Below are positions 1 to 7,450 of a stretch of 64,000 bases of DNA, one piece after another. The stretch spans positions 333,786 through 397,785 of the forward strand of contig NZ_SNYH01000005.1 of assembly GCF_004363005.1 (NCBI RefSeq). The letters are read 5' to 3'. The DNA comes from Tenacibaculum caenipelagi. Its GTDB lineage: Bacteria; Bacteroidota; Bacteroidia; Flavobacteriales; Flavobacteriaceae. The position numbers and the translations under genes are program-made. Under the pieces are notes generated by a model, which had not been told where the DNA came from, did not search any database, and saw nothing but the letters and a program-made list of their open reading frames with translations. Each line of letters opens with the position of its first letter. The stretch's first letter is position 1.

Positions 1-405
1 GTAGCAGGAATTATCTCTGGAGGATTGACTTTTTTATTTAGTCTTTGGAATAACTCTCAAGAAAGTACAGCTATATATATATTAGATTTGTTTTCAAGAA
101 ACTCATTAATAGAAAAATGCGTTCCTGTATTATTTTTTGGATCTACCTTAGTATCTTTTGTAAGTATATTTTTATTTAAAAATCGTCAATTACAATTTGT
201 ACTAGGTCGTTTAAACATATTGATAAACCTTTTTTTATTAGGGCTATTGGTATATCTGTCACAAACATTATCTGGAGAAGCTGCTGTTTCTGAGAAAGGT
301 ATTGGGATGTTCTTTCCTGTTATTGTTATTTTGCTTTTAGTTTTAGCAAATAAAGCCATTAAAAAGGATGAAGATCTTGTAAAATCTGTAGATCGATTAC
401 GATAA
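1..405 (+). CDS. DUF4293 family membrane protein (5' end cut off)
   Basis: The reading frame is open from the first base, so the start lies outside the window and 134 residues remain. The remaining part has several hydrophobic stretches (around VPVLFFGSTLVSFVSIFLF, then LINLFLLGLLVYL, then GMFFPVIVILLLVLANKAI) and ends with a charged tail. The pattern of membrane segments and the ending resemble the DUF4293 family, a small four-helix membrane protein conserved in Bacteroidota; no function is known to me. A strong hairpin terminator follows 28 bases after the stop. The family call is from memory of the family and moderately sure. Confidence 0.65.
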   Translation, partial: VAGIISGGLTFLFSLWNNSQESTAIYILDLFSRNSLIEKCVPVLFFGSTLVSFVSIFLFKNRQLQFVLGRLNILINLFLLGLLVYLSQTLSGEAAVSEKGIGMFFPVIVILLLVLANKAIKKDEDLVKSVDRLR

Positions 406-432
406 ACCTAACATCTTAGTATATTTAGTGCG

Positions 433-464
433 AAAAAACCGGGATTTAAATCCCGGTTTTTTAT
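433..464 (+). terminator. Rho-independent terminator after the DUF4293 gene
   Basis: A palindromic stem AAAACCGGGATTT/AAATCCCGGTTTT is followed directly by a T run. It lies just downstream of the membrane protein gene and separates it from the response regulator region. Confidence 0.85.
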
Positions 465-477
465 TTTTGTTAACTCA

Positions 478-522
478 GTACCTATAGTACCTATAGCTTA
501 AAATGTTAAAGAAATGTTAAAG
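478..522. repeat. Two tandem direct repeats upstream of the response regulator
   Basis: GTACCTATA occurs twice head-to-tail at 478-486 and 487-495. AAATGTTAAAG occurs twice head-to-tail at 501-511 and 512-522. The 11-base period is about one helical turn. The repeats sit about 55-100 bases upstream of the candidate -33 element of the response regulator gene, so binding sites for a regulator are plausible; that role is inference. Confidence 0.7.
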
Positions 523-524
523 AA

Positions 525-546
525 AACTCAGGGTTATCCCTGAGTT
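525..546. repeat. Perfect 9-bp inverted repeat upstream of the response regulator
   Basis: AACTCAGGG at 525-533 pairs with CCCTGAGTT at 538-546 around the loop TTAT. No T run follows on the plus strand, so it is not a typical terminator for that direction. It lies between the tandem repeats and the promoter and could be an operator. Confidence 0.7.
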
Positions 547-575
547 GCTAACAAAACAAATAGGGATACTGTGTA

Positions 576-606
576 TTGTAGACAATGCTTTTATAACATA
601 GATTTG
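576..606 (+). promoter_or_regulatory. Bacteroidota-type promoter of the response regulator gene
   Basis: TTG at 576-578, a 20-base spacer and TAGATTTG at 599-606 match the Bacteroidota consensus TTG/TAnnTTTG. A short palindrome ATTGT-AG-ACAAT (575-586) overlaps the -33 element. The ATG of the response regulator is 16 bases downstream. Confidence 0.6.
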
Positions 607-621
607 TAACTGTAAATAACC

Positions 622-1275
622 ATGAATTACAAGATTAAAGTTCACATAGCTGATGATCACAAGATTTTAATAGACGGGGTCATAGCTTTATTAAATACCG
701 AAGACGATATAGAAGTTGAGGGATATTCTTTAACAGGAAGAGAAGTAGTTAACTGGTCTTCTAAAAACGCAGCTGATGTGTTAGTTTTAGATATTAATAT
801 GCCTGAAATGGATGGTATTGAAGTTTTAAAAACGTTCAAACAACGTAACACACAAATTAAAACTATTATACTATCTAGCTTAAGCGACCCAAAACTTGTG
901 CAAGAACTAATGGCTTTAGGAGCTAATGGTTTTGTTGATAAAAGTCACGCTAACGAACAAATTATAGACGCCATAAAAGTTGTTTATAACGGTATTCAAT
1001 ACATTAGCGAAGACATTAAAGTAAAACTATTAGAACTATACGCTTCCGATTCAAAAGAAGTAATAGAACCTGAGTTTATAAACGGAGATTTAACTGAACG
1101 AGAAATTTCAGTGTTAAAGTTGATAGCTCAAGAAAAAAGCTCTAATGAAATTGCAAAACAGTTAAACATCAGCCTAAAGACTGTTGAAACGTACCGAAGT
1201 AATTTATACAAAAAATTAAAAGTAAAAAACGTAGTAGGTTTAGCGATGTATGCCGTGAGAAACAATATAGTGTAG
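622..1275 (+). CDS. LuxR/NarL-family response regulator
   Basis: A 217-residue cytoplasmic DNA-binding regulator. The receiver domain (about residues 5-120) has the acidic pair D11-D12, the phosphoacceptor aspartate D57 in VLVLDINMPEMDG, and the conserved lysine in FVDKSH. The C-terminal LuxR-type helix-turn-helix (about residues 155-212) has the typical LTERE...LKLIAQEKSSNEIAKQL and SLKTVETYRSNLYKKL stretches. Length is normal for the NarL/FixJ family. A TPR sensor histidine kinase of the matching HisKA_3-like type lies about 1 kb downstream on the same strand and is the obvious partner, with a lipoprotein gene in between. The promoter region carries several repeats. The 3' end of the gene lies inside a structured element that is repeated downstream. 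The regulon is unknown. Confidence 0.93.
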   Translation: MNYKIKVHIADDHKILIDGVIALLNTEDDIEVEGYSLTGREVVNWSSKNAADVLVLDINMPEMDGIEVLKTFKQRNTQIKTIILSSLSDPKLVQELMALGANGFVDKSHANEQIIDAIKVVYNGIQYISEDIKVKLLELYASDSKEVIEPEFINGDLTEREISVLKLIAQEKSSNEIAKQLNISLKTVETYRSNLYKKLKVKNVVGLAMYAVRNNIV

Positions 1276-1519
1276 GGATGTACCCCTCATCATTTTTCTT
1301 TATCCCCTAGATTAAGAAAAAGTCCCCCGAATCTGTACACTATATCCCCTGGAGACTATACATTATACATGCATCGCTTTACTAACTACAAATAAAAAAT
1401 AATTAGCGATGTACGCTGTTAATCAAACATAGTACACCATAAATAGGAAACCCCTTCATTTTGTTTTCTTTATCCCCCAAGAGATTCCCCAATCTCAACC
1501 CTGTCAAAAGTACATCGCT
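1240..1519. repeat. Two diverged tandem copies of a structured element overlapping the response regulator 3' end
   Basis: The segment from about 1240 to 1378 (gene end plus downstream) recurs in degenerate form at about 1403-1519. Both copies begin TTAGCGATGTA, share TTTTCTTTATCCCC (about 1294-1307 and 1464-1476) and end near CATCGCTTT. Each copy is bounded by an inverted pair. In copy 1 AGCGATG (1242-1248) faces CATCGCT (1372-1378), with a nested ATATAGTGTA (1265-1274) against TACACTATAT (1336-1345). In copy 2 AGCGATGTAC (1405-1414) faces GTACATCGCT (1510-1519). The region holds no good coding frame. It could be the remnant of a tandem gene duplication or a structured RNA. Confidence 0.65.
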
Positions 1520-1566
1520 TTTTTTTTGAAAAATAAACCAATAATAACTTACTAAAACTGTCAATC

Positions 1567-2241
1567 ATGAAAAAAGTCGCTCCTTATTTTCTCGCATTAA
1601 CTCTAAGTATTGTGTTTGCTTCTTGTTCTAACAACGACACTGAAGTTTTAGACGATACTCCAGAAAACTTATTACAATCATATACTCTTAAAAGAGATGC
1701 TAGTGGTGCTTACTCAATTGATTTTAATACTTCTAGCAATACTGATGTAACTACCGTTACAAATACAGATAACTCTAAAGAAATAATTTTAGCAGAAACA
1801 GCTCAAAAAACTGCTACTAAACACTCTAATGATTTTTCTATTGATAATGAGCATTTAAAAATCGGTTTTTTAGAAACTAACAATGGGAAGCAAACTAATA
1901 TATGGGTAAAAGATGAAAACATTACCTTTGCTAAAGGCATTACTGAATTTTTAAATTCGTATAGTGTTACAGCTAATGAAGATGGCACCTATCAATTAGA
2001 CTTTGTTGTAAATGATAATGTAGCTACTGAGTTTAGTTATAATGAAGACATAGAAGCGTACGAGGTTCATTTGTCTAATAATTATGACACAGAAAATGCA
2101 AAAACTTTTTCAAGAACAATGAGCTCTTCTGATAATGGTATTATCAAAATTAATTTTGTTAACCACAAATACTCTGGAAAAACAGTAGAAGAAGAACTAG
2201 CTAATTTAGTTACAAAACCTGAGGTAATAATTCAATCATAA
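1567..2241 (+). CDS. Putative lipoprotein with two internal repeats
   Basis: A 224-residue protein that I do not recognise. Residues 1-20 form a lipoprotein signal peptide ending in the lipobox FASC (Cys20), so it is probably anchored in a membrane facing the periplasm or outside. The rest consists of two related units: about residues 35-105 (starts LLQSYTLKRDASGAYSIDF) and about 128-199 (starts FLNSYSVTANEDGTYQLDF). Both start with a Leu/Asn-x-Ser-Tyr motif and end with an I-K/G-I-x-F strand, suggesting two similar beta-rich domains. It is followed 13 bases later by the histidine kinase gene, so the two are almost certainly co-transcribed. A role as an accessory sensor for that kinase is inference. 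Confidence 0.8.
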   Translation: MKKVAPYFLALTLSIVFASCSNNDTEVLDDTPENLLQSYTLKRDASGAYSIDFNTSSNTDVTTVTNTDNSKEIILAETAQKTATKHSNDFSIDNEHLKIGFLETNNGKQTNIWVKDENITFAKGITEFLNSYSVTANEDGTYQLDFVVNDNVATEFSYNEDIEAYEVHLSNNYDTENAKTFSRTMSSSDNGIIKINFVNHKYSGKTVEEELANLVTKPEVIIQS

Positions 2242-2254
2242 CAAAAAGAGTAGT

Positions 2255-4108
2255 TTGAAAAAAGCACTAAGTATATTAGCATTATGTCTTTTAATTTCAA
2301 ATATATCCTTTGGACAAGAAAATAAATTAAGTTTAAGGGAAAAATTATCCTATATTAAACATAAAGACTCTTTAGCTTTTTTTAAAGTTGACAGCCTGTA
2401 TTCAAAGCAAAAATATACTGAGGCATTAGACAAAGCTTTAATCCTGCTCAAAGAAAGTAAAATCAATAGTAATGACTTACTTTCTTCAAAAATCAATAAT
2501 ATTATTGGAAATATTTATTTTGAAAATAATTCATATCAAAAAGCTATAGAATTCTATACAATTAGCAACAAATACTTTAAGAAACACAAAAACAAATCTC
2601 CATCTCTAGACAGAAATAAGAAATTAGATTTACTACCTATCAATGATGACGATTATATTGAAATGATTAATCTCCAAAAAATTGGTAGCTCTTATCATAT
2701 ATTAAAAGAAAGTGATTCTATAAACTCTGAAATGTATAAAGATAGTGCTATGTACTATTACGGAAAAGTTATAAACAACTCTTTCAAAACTGAAAAGGCT
2801 AAAATATTAAAGGCAAAAATAAATAATAACCTTTCTACAATTTATTTGAGGGATTCATTATATAAAAAAGCTGAGTTTTACATTAATGAGTCTATAAAAT
2901 TATATGAAAGCATAAATGATAAGGTAGGTAAAGCTGGTTCTTTAGGTAATTTAGCCAATATTTATCTAGAAAAAAAAGAGTTAGAAAAATCTAAAGCTAC
3001 ATATATTAAAGCATTAAATCTAATCAAAGATGTAGAAGACAATAATATATCTTCGACCAAAACTAAATCCAGTTTATACTTTAACCTAGCTTGGACTCTA
3101 TATCTCTTAAAGGATTATACTGCATATACCTATCAAGAAAAATCTTATAATATTAAGGACGATTTAAGAGATATAGAGATAAGAAGAATGATTGATGAAA
3201 TATATACCCAACATGAACTTAACCTTGAAAAAGAAAAGACAGCCTTAGTTGAAGAACAACGAAAATTAAAGGAAGCACAACAAGCAAAAACTTCTATGCT
3301 TTTTGGGGTATTAAGTTTGCTTGTTTTAATCATATCTGGTGTAATCATATACAACTACAAACTTCGTCAAAGAAACTTACGACTTAAATTATCAGAGAGC
3401 AAACTTATACAACAACAAAACATTGAGAAACTTAAATCTGAAGCACAGGTTAAAATACTTAATGCAACTATTGACGGTAAAGAAACCGAGCGCAAGCTTA
3501 TTGCAGAGATATTGCATGACAATGTCAGTGCTTTATTATCTTCTGCTAACATGCATTTATCAGCAACTAAGAAACAATTTGAAGGAGAAACTTCTCAAGA
3601 AATACAAAAGACACAAGCCATTATCTCAGAGGCCTCTCAAAAGGTTAGGGACTTATCACATAACCTAGTTTCATCTATTTTATTAAAATTTGGGTTAGAA
3701 TATGCTATTAAAGATGTTGCTAAAAAATATTCAAATAGCGAGTTAAACTTTAAAGTATCTGCTCAAAACATTAGCAGGTATAATCAAGAATTTGAAATAA
3801 AGATTTTTAATGTTATTCAAGAATTAATTAACAACATTCTTAAGCATAGTAAAGCCAAACATGCACAAATAAACTTGAAAGAAGAGAATAATCAACTAAC
3901 CGTTCTCGTAAAAGATGATGGGGTAGGTTTCTCTACCTCGTCTTCTTCTTTTTCTGATGGTATTGGGCTTAATCAAATAGAAGCTAGAATTCATGTCATG
4001 AATGGTAAATTAACCATAAAGTCAAAAGAAAATGCTGGTACATCTGTGCATATCAAAGTACCTATTCTTAAACAAGAAAAAAACATCAGGCTAACTTCTA
4101 TTAGCTAG
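2255..4108 (+). CDS. TPR-containing sensor histidine kinase
   Basis: A 617-residue inner-membrane signalling kinase. It starts at a TTG codon, chosen because it gives a complete signal peptide (MKKALSILALCLLISNISFGQ). The periplasmic part (about residues 25-340) is rich in tetratricopeptide-like helices (for example KAIEFYTISNKYF, KKAEFYINESIKLYESINDKVGKAGSLGNLANIYLEKKELEKSKATY). One membrane helix spans about residues 347-367, then a coiled coil. The dimerisation domain has the phosphoacceptor His421 in EILHDNVSALLSS. The ATPase domain shows an N box (about NNILKHSKAKHAQI), DDGVGF and GIGLNQIEARI. This architecture commonly pairs with LuxR-type regulators in Bacteroidota, and one is encoded just upstream. 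The 3' end overlaps the convergent phosphoesterase gene by 18 bases. Confidence 0.92.
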   Translation: MKKALSILALCLLISNISFGQENKLSLREKLSYIKHKDSLAFFKVDSLYSKQKYTEALDKALILLKESKINSNDLLSSKINNIIGNIYFENNSYQKAIEFYTISNKYFKKHKNKSPSLDRNKKLDLLPINDDDYIEMINLQKIGSSYHILKESDSINSEMYKDSAMYYYGKVINNSFKTEKAKILKAKINNNLSTIYLRDSLYKKAEFYINESIKLYESINDKVGKAGSLGNLANIYLEKKELEKSKATYIKALNLIKDVEDNNISSTKTKSSLYFNLAWTLYLLKDYTAYTYQEKSYNIKDDLRDIEIRRMIDEIYTQHELNLEKEKTALVEEQRKLKEAQQAKTSMLFGVLSLLVLIISGVIIYNYKLRQRNLRLKLSESKLIQQQNIEKLKSEAQVKILNATIDGKETERKLIAEILHDNVSALLSSANMHLSATKKQFEGETSQEIQKTQAIISEASQKVRDLSHNLVSSILLKFGLEYAIKDVAKKYSNSELNFKVSAQNISRYNQEFEIKIFNVIQELINNILKHSKAKHAQINLKEENNQLTVLVKDDGVGFSTSSSSFSDGIGLNQIEARIHVMNGKLTIKSKENAGTSVHIKVPILKQEKNIRLTSIS

Positions 4109-4588
4109 CTCTATAATTTCCATGTTTTTTATTTCCCCTTTGTCTATTTCGAATCGAAGCATTGTCCTCACTTTATGAAAACCATGTTTGCCTGCTGCAC
4201 CAGGGTTCAAATGCAATAAATTTAGCTTTTTATCATACTGAATTTTTAAAATATGCGAATGACCACAAATAAAAAGTTTAGGTCTGTTATTTTTCAATTC
4301 TTCTTTAATCCTTTGATCGTATCTATTAGGATATCCTCCTATATGAGTTATCCATACAGAAACTCCATCAACAACAAATTTATTATCTAAAGGAAATTCA
4401 GCTCTAGCATCTTTGTCGTCAATATTCCCGTAAACAGCTCTGAGCGGTTTCAACTTTTTAATTGTATCTGTAACCTTTAAACTTCCTATATCACCTGCAT
4501 GCCAAATTTCATCAGCTTGTTTCACAAACTTTAAAATTTGTTCATCTATAAAACTATGTGTATCAGAGAGAAGTAAAATCTTTATCAT
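4091..4588 (-). CDS. YfcE/MJ0936-type metallophosphoesterase
   Basis: About 165 residues of a cytoplasmic calcineurin-like phosphoesterase. Metal-binding motifs are visible in order: LLLSDTHS near the start, WHAGDIGS, YGNIDDKD, then ICGHSH and HLNPGAAG. Length is normal for the YfcE family of small phosphodiesterases; the physiological substrate cannot be read from the sequence. I chose the Met at 4588 (MIKILLLSDTH), because the family starts at this point; an upstream in-frame ATG at 4594 would add two residues. The gene runs convergent to the histidine kinase gene and their ends overlap. Confidence 0.9.
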   Translation of the reverse strand: MIKILLLSDTHSFIDEQILKFVKQADEIWHAGDIGSLKVTDTIKKLKPLRAVYGNIDDKDARAEFPLDNKFVVDGVSVWITHIGGYPNRYDQRIKEELKNNRPKLFICGHSHILKIQYDKKLNLLHLNPGAAGKHGFHKVRTMLRFEIDKGEIKNMEIIELANRS

Positions 4589-4623
4589 ATGCACAAAACT
4601 AATGAAGAATTATTGCACAAAAA

Positions 4624-4649
4624 AAATCCATAAGCATTTTTATGGATTT
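4624..4649 (-). repeat. Perfect 10-bp inverted repeat upstream of the phosphoesterase gene
   Basis: AAATCCATAA (4624-4633) pairs with TTATGGATTT (4640-4649) around a 6-base loop. Read on the minus strand the stem is followed by a run of Ts, so it looks like a terminator or attenuator placed in the leader of the phosphoesterase gene. No minus-strand gene lies upstream to need a terminator. Confidence 0.6.
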
Positions 4650-4708
4650 CTTTAAAATAAGGGGAAATTAATGAAAGGGGAATTCACTATTTTATAATCT
4701 TCAACAAA

Positions 4709-4736
4709 AAACTAATGATTAGTTATTCATTAGTTT
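4709..4736. repeat. Perfect 10-bp inverted repeat in the spacer before truA
   Basis: AAACTAATGA (4709-4718) pairs with TCATTAGTTT (4727-4736) around an 8-base loop. The core ACTAATGA also occurs once more at 4598-4605. The rest of the ~290-base spacer (4589-4878) holds the hairpin at 4624-4649 and no other recognisable feature or coding frame. Confidence 0.6.
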
Positions 4737-4878
4737 AACTCAAGGGGTCAAAAATAACATAATCATCCAAACAAAGTGTTAACATATGTTAATAAAACTA
4801 ATTTTCTTTTTAACTCTTACTCTTCTCTATTTCATCACAGAATTTCATAATTTAGCTATCTAAAAAAATTTGTACTCA

Positions 4879-5613
4879 TTGAGGTATTTTATCAAATTAG
4901 CATACAACGGAAAAAACTACCACGGGTGGCAAATTCAACCCGATGCTATTTCTGTTCAAGAAAAAATTAACACAGCTATAAGTACTATTTTAAGGCAAAA
5001 AATAAATATAGTAGGCGCAGGAAGAACAGATGCAGGCGTACACGCCTCTGAAATGTTTGCTCATTTTGATTTTGATTTACCTTTAAATGATAATTTTACA
5101 TACAAGCTAAATGCTATTTTGCCAGATGATATCGTTATTATAAACACACAACAAGTACACGAAGATGCTCACGCTAGATTTGATGCAGTAAGCAGAAGTT
5201 ATGAATATAAAATTTGGTTAGGTAGAAATCCGTTTTTATTAGAAACTTCATGGCAACTACATCATCAAAACTTAAATATAGAATTGATGAATAAAGCTGC
5301 TATAATTTTATATGAATATGAAGATTTTGAGTGTTTTTCAAAAGTAAAAACAGATGTTAACACATTTAATTGTACAGTAACTAATGCTGAGTGGGTTTTA
5401 AACGGCAATGAATTAACATTTCATATTAGTGCTAATCGATTTTTAAGAAATATGGTTCGCGCTATAGTGGGTACTTTAATTGAAGTTGGCTTAGGTAAAA
5501 TTACTACTGACGATTTTAAAAAAATTATTGAGAGTAAAAACCGAAGCAATGCTGGAGTATCTGTTCCGGCAAAAGGATTATTTTTAACTAAAGTAACATA
5601 CGATTATATATAG
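4879..5613 (+). CDS. truA: tRNA pseudouridine(38-40) synthase TruA
   Basis: About 244 residues. TruA converts uridines 38-40 in the anticodon stem-loop of many tRNAs to pseudouridine. The catalytic aspartate lies in GAGRTDAGVHA (about residue 51). Other family stretches are YNGKNYHGWQIQP near the start, FDAVSRSYEYKIW, and FLRNMVRAIVGTLIEVG near the end. I place the start at the TTG at 4879 because homologues begin M/L-RYFI; a TTG at 4870 would add three residues. The stop overlaps the GTG start of the next gene by one base, so the two are co-translated. Confidence 0.93.
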   Translation: MRYFIKLAYNGKNYHGWQIQPDAISVQEKINTAISTILRQKINIVGAGRTDAGVHASEMFAHFDFDLPLNDNFTYKLNAILPDDIVIINTQQVHEDAHARFDAVSRSYEYKIWLGRNPFLLETSWQLHHQNLNIELMNKAAIILYEYEDFECFSKVKTDVNTFNCTVTNAEWVLNGNELTFHISANRFLRNMVRAIVGTLIEVGLGKITTDDFKKIIESKNRSNAGVSVPAKGLFLTKVTYDYI

Positions 5614-7379
5614 TGAGTAAAGCAACAGGTAGAGCATTCGACATTAAAATTTTTGCACGACTTATGAGTTTTGCAAAAAAATACCGTATTCGATTTATAA
5701 TTGCATCGCTTTCAACCATTTTGTTAGCTGGGTTTTCTGCTTTAAGCCCTGTAATTTTGATGATGGCAATTGACGATTTCACAATTACCAAAGACTTTGT
5801 AAGACTATCGTATTTCACTATCGCTATGTTAGTGGTTTTACTTATTCAAGTTTTTTTTCAATTTAGTTTCATTTATTACGCCAACTGGGTGGGTCAACAT
5901 ATAATCAGAGATATTAGAGCCAAAACTTTTAGAAAAATCTTAGAATTTAAGATGAGTTATTTTGATAATTCGTCTGTAGGAAAATTGGTAACTCGTGTTG
6001 TTTCTGATATAGAAACTATTGCTAACTTTTTTACGCAAGGTGTTTTTATGATTGTCAGTGACATTTTAAAAATGATAGTAGTAATTATAGTAATGTTTTA
6101 TACAAACTGGAAACTGGCACTAATCGCACTTGCTACATTACCTGTACTTATTTATGCTACCAAATTATTCCAAATTGCTATAAAATCAACTTTTCAAGAT
6201 GTTCGAAACCAAGTAGCCAACCTTAACAGTTTTGTACAAGAAAGAGTAACAGGAATAAAAATTGTTCAGCTTTTTAATCGCGAAAAAATCGAATATCAAA
6301 ACTTCATTAATATTAACGAAAAACATAAGAAAGCACATATTAAGACCGTTTGGTACTACTCAATCTTTTTTCCTATTGCAGAAATACTATCATCTATTTC
6401 AATTGGTTTAATCGCATGGTTTGGAGGTTTACAGGTAGTTGGTAGTACTGCTGTTAGTGTAGGAGCTGTTATTGCTTTTATTCAAATGGCTCAAATGTTA
6501 TTTAGACCTTTACGACAAATTGCTGATAAATTTAATCAGTTACAAATGGGAATTGTGGCTGGCGAACGTGTATTTAATGTTATAGATACTGAAAGCTCTA
6601 TTGATAAAAATGGAACTTTTTCTGCAGCTAATATCCAGGGCAACATTAACTTTAAAGATGTACACTTTAGCTATATAAAAGATGAAGAAATTTTAAAAGG
6701 AATTAGTTTTGATGTAGAAAAAGGACAAACAGTAGCCATTGTGGGTGCTACCGGAGCAGGTAAATCAACTATTATTAGTCTTATTAGTCGTTTTTATGAA
6801 ATAAACAGTGGGTTAATTTGTATTGATGATACTCCTATTCAAGATTATGACATCACTTCTTTACGTCAAAAAGTAGCAATAGTATTGCAAGATGTATTTT
6901 TATTTTCAGACACTATTCTAAATAATATTACTTTAAAAAATGAAAAGATATCTTTAGAAGAGGTCAAAAAAGCCGCCAAACAAATAGGTATTCACGATTT
7001 TATAATGAGCCTACCTAATGATTATAATTACAATGTAAAAGAACGTGGAGGCATGTTATCGTCTGGTCAACGTCAATTAATTGCTTTTTTACGTGCTTAC
7101 CTTAGTAAACCAAGTATATTAATTTTAGACGAAGCTACCTCATCGGTTGACACACATTCTGAACAAATGATTCAATACGCCACAGATGAGATTACCAAAG
7201 ACCGAACTTCTATAGTGATTGCACACCGCTTGGCAACTATTAAAAAGGCTGATATGATTATAGTTATGGACAAAGGTCGTATCGTTGAAAAAGGAAATCA
7301 TACCGAATTATTAAAAAAACATGATGGTTATTATAAGAATTTGTACGAAAAACAGTTTAATAGTGAGACGGTGATATAA
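5613..7379 (+). CDS. MsbA/Sav1866-type ABC exporter (fused permease and ATPase)
   Basis: A 588-residue half-transporter of the inner membrane that works as a homodimer or heterodimer. About residues 20-320 form the six-helix exporter domain. The ATPase domain follows: Walker A GATGAGKST (about 376-384), Q loop LQDVFLFSDT, signature LSSGQRQ (about 481), Walker B ILILDEATSSVD (about 501) and the H loop IVIAHRLATIKKAD. The signature is LSSGQ rather than LSGGQ, which is common in this family. It starts with GTG, overlapping the truA stop by one base. The substrate is not predictable from sequence; lipids or drugs are typical of the family. Confidence 0.92.
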   Translation: MSKATGRAFDIKIFARLMSFAKKYRIRFIIASLSTILLAGFSALSPVILMMAIDDFTITKDFVRLSYFTIAMLVVLLIQVFFQFSFIYYANWVGQHIIRDIRAKTFRKILEFKMSYFDNSSVGKLVTRVVSDIETIANFFTQGVFMIVSDILKMIVVIIVMFYTNWKLALIALATLPVLIYATKLFQIAIKSTFQDVRNQVANLNSFVQERVTGIKIVQLFNREKIEYQNFININEKHKKAHIKTVWYYSIFFPIAEILSSISIGLIAWFGGLQVVGSTAVSVGAVIAFIQMAQMLFRPLRQIADKFNQLQMGIVAGERVFNVIDTESSIDKNGTFSAANIQGNINFKDVHFSYIKDEEILKGISFDVEKGQTVAIVGATGAGKSTIISLISRFYEINSGLICIDDTPIQDYDITSLRQKVAIVLQDVFLFSDTILNNITLKNEKISLEEVKKAAKQIGIHDFIMSLPNDYNYNVKERGGMLSSGQRQLIAFLRAYLSKPSILILDEATSSVDTHSEQMIQYATDEITKDRTSIVIAHRLATIKKADMIIVMDKGRIVEKGNHTELLKKHDGYYKNLYEKQFNSETVI

Positions 7380-7385
7380 ATAAAT

Positions 7386-7415
7386 TTGTTTACGTCGTCC
7401 AAAATAGTACATTTG
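7386..7415 (+). promoter_or_regulatory. Promoter of the Ala/Glu-rich lipoprotein gene
   Basis: TTG at 7386-7388, a 19-base spacer and TACATTTG at 7408-7415 match the Bacteroidota promoter consensus very well. The lipoprotein ATG lies 36 bases downstream. Confidence 0.7.
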
Positions 7416-7450
7416 TTATTCAATCTAAAAAACTAAAAATCAATTAAACG

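Noticed and set aside
478..522. Short tandem repeats considered as a CRISPR array
   Set aside because: Only two units each, 9 and 11 bases long, with no spacers and no cas genes nearby.
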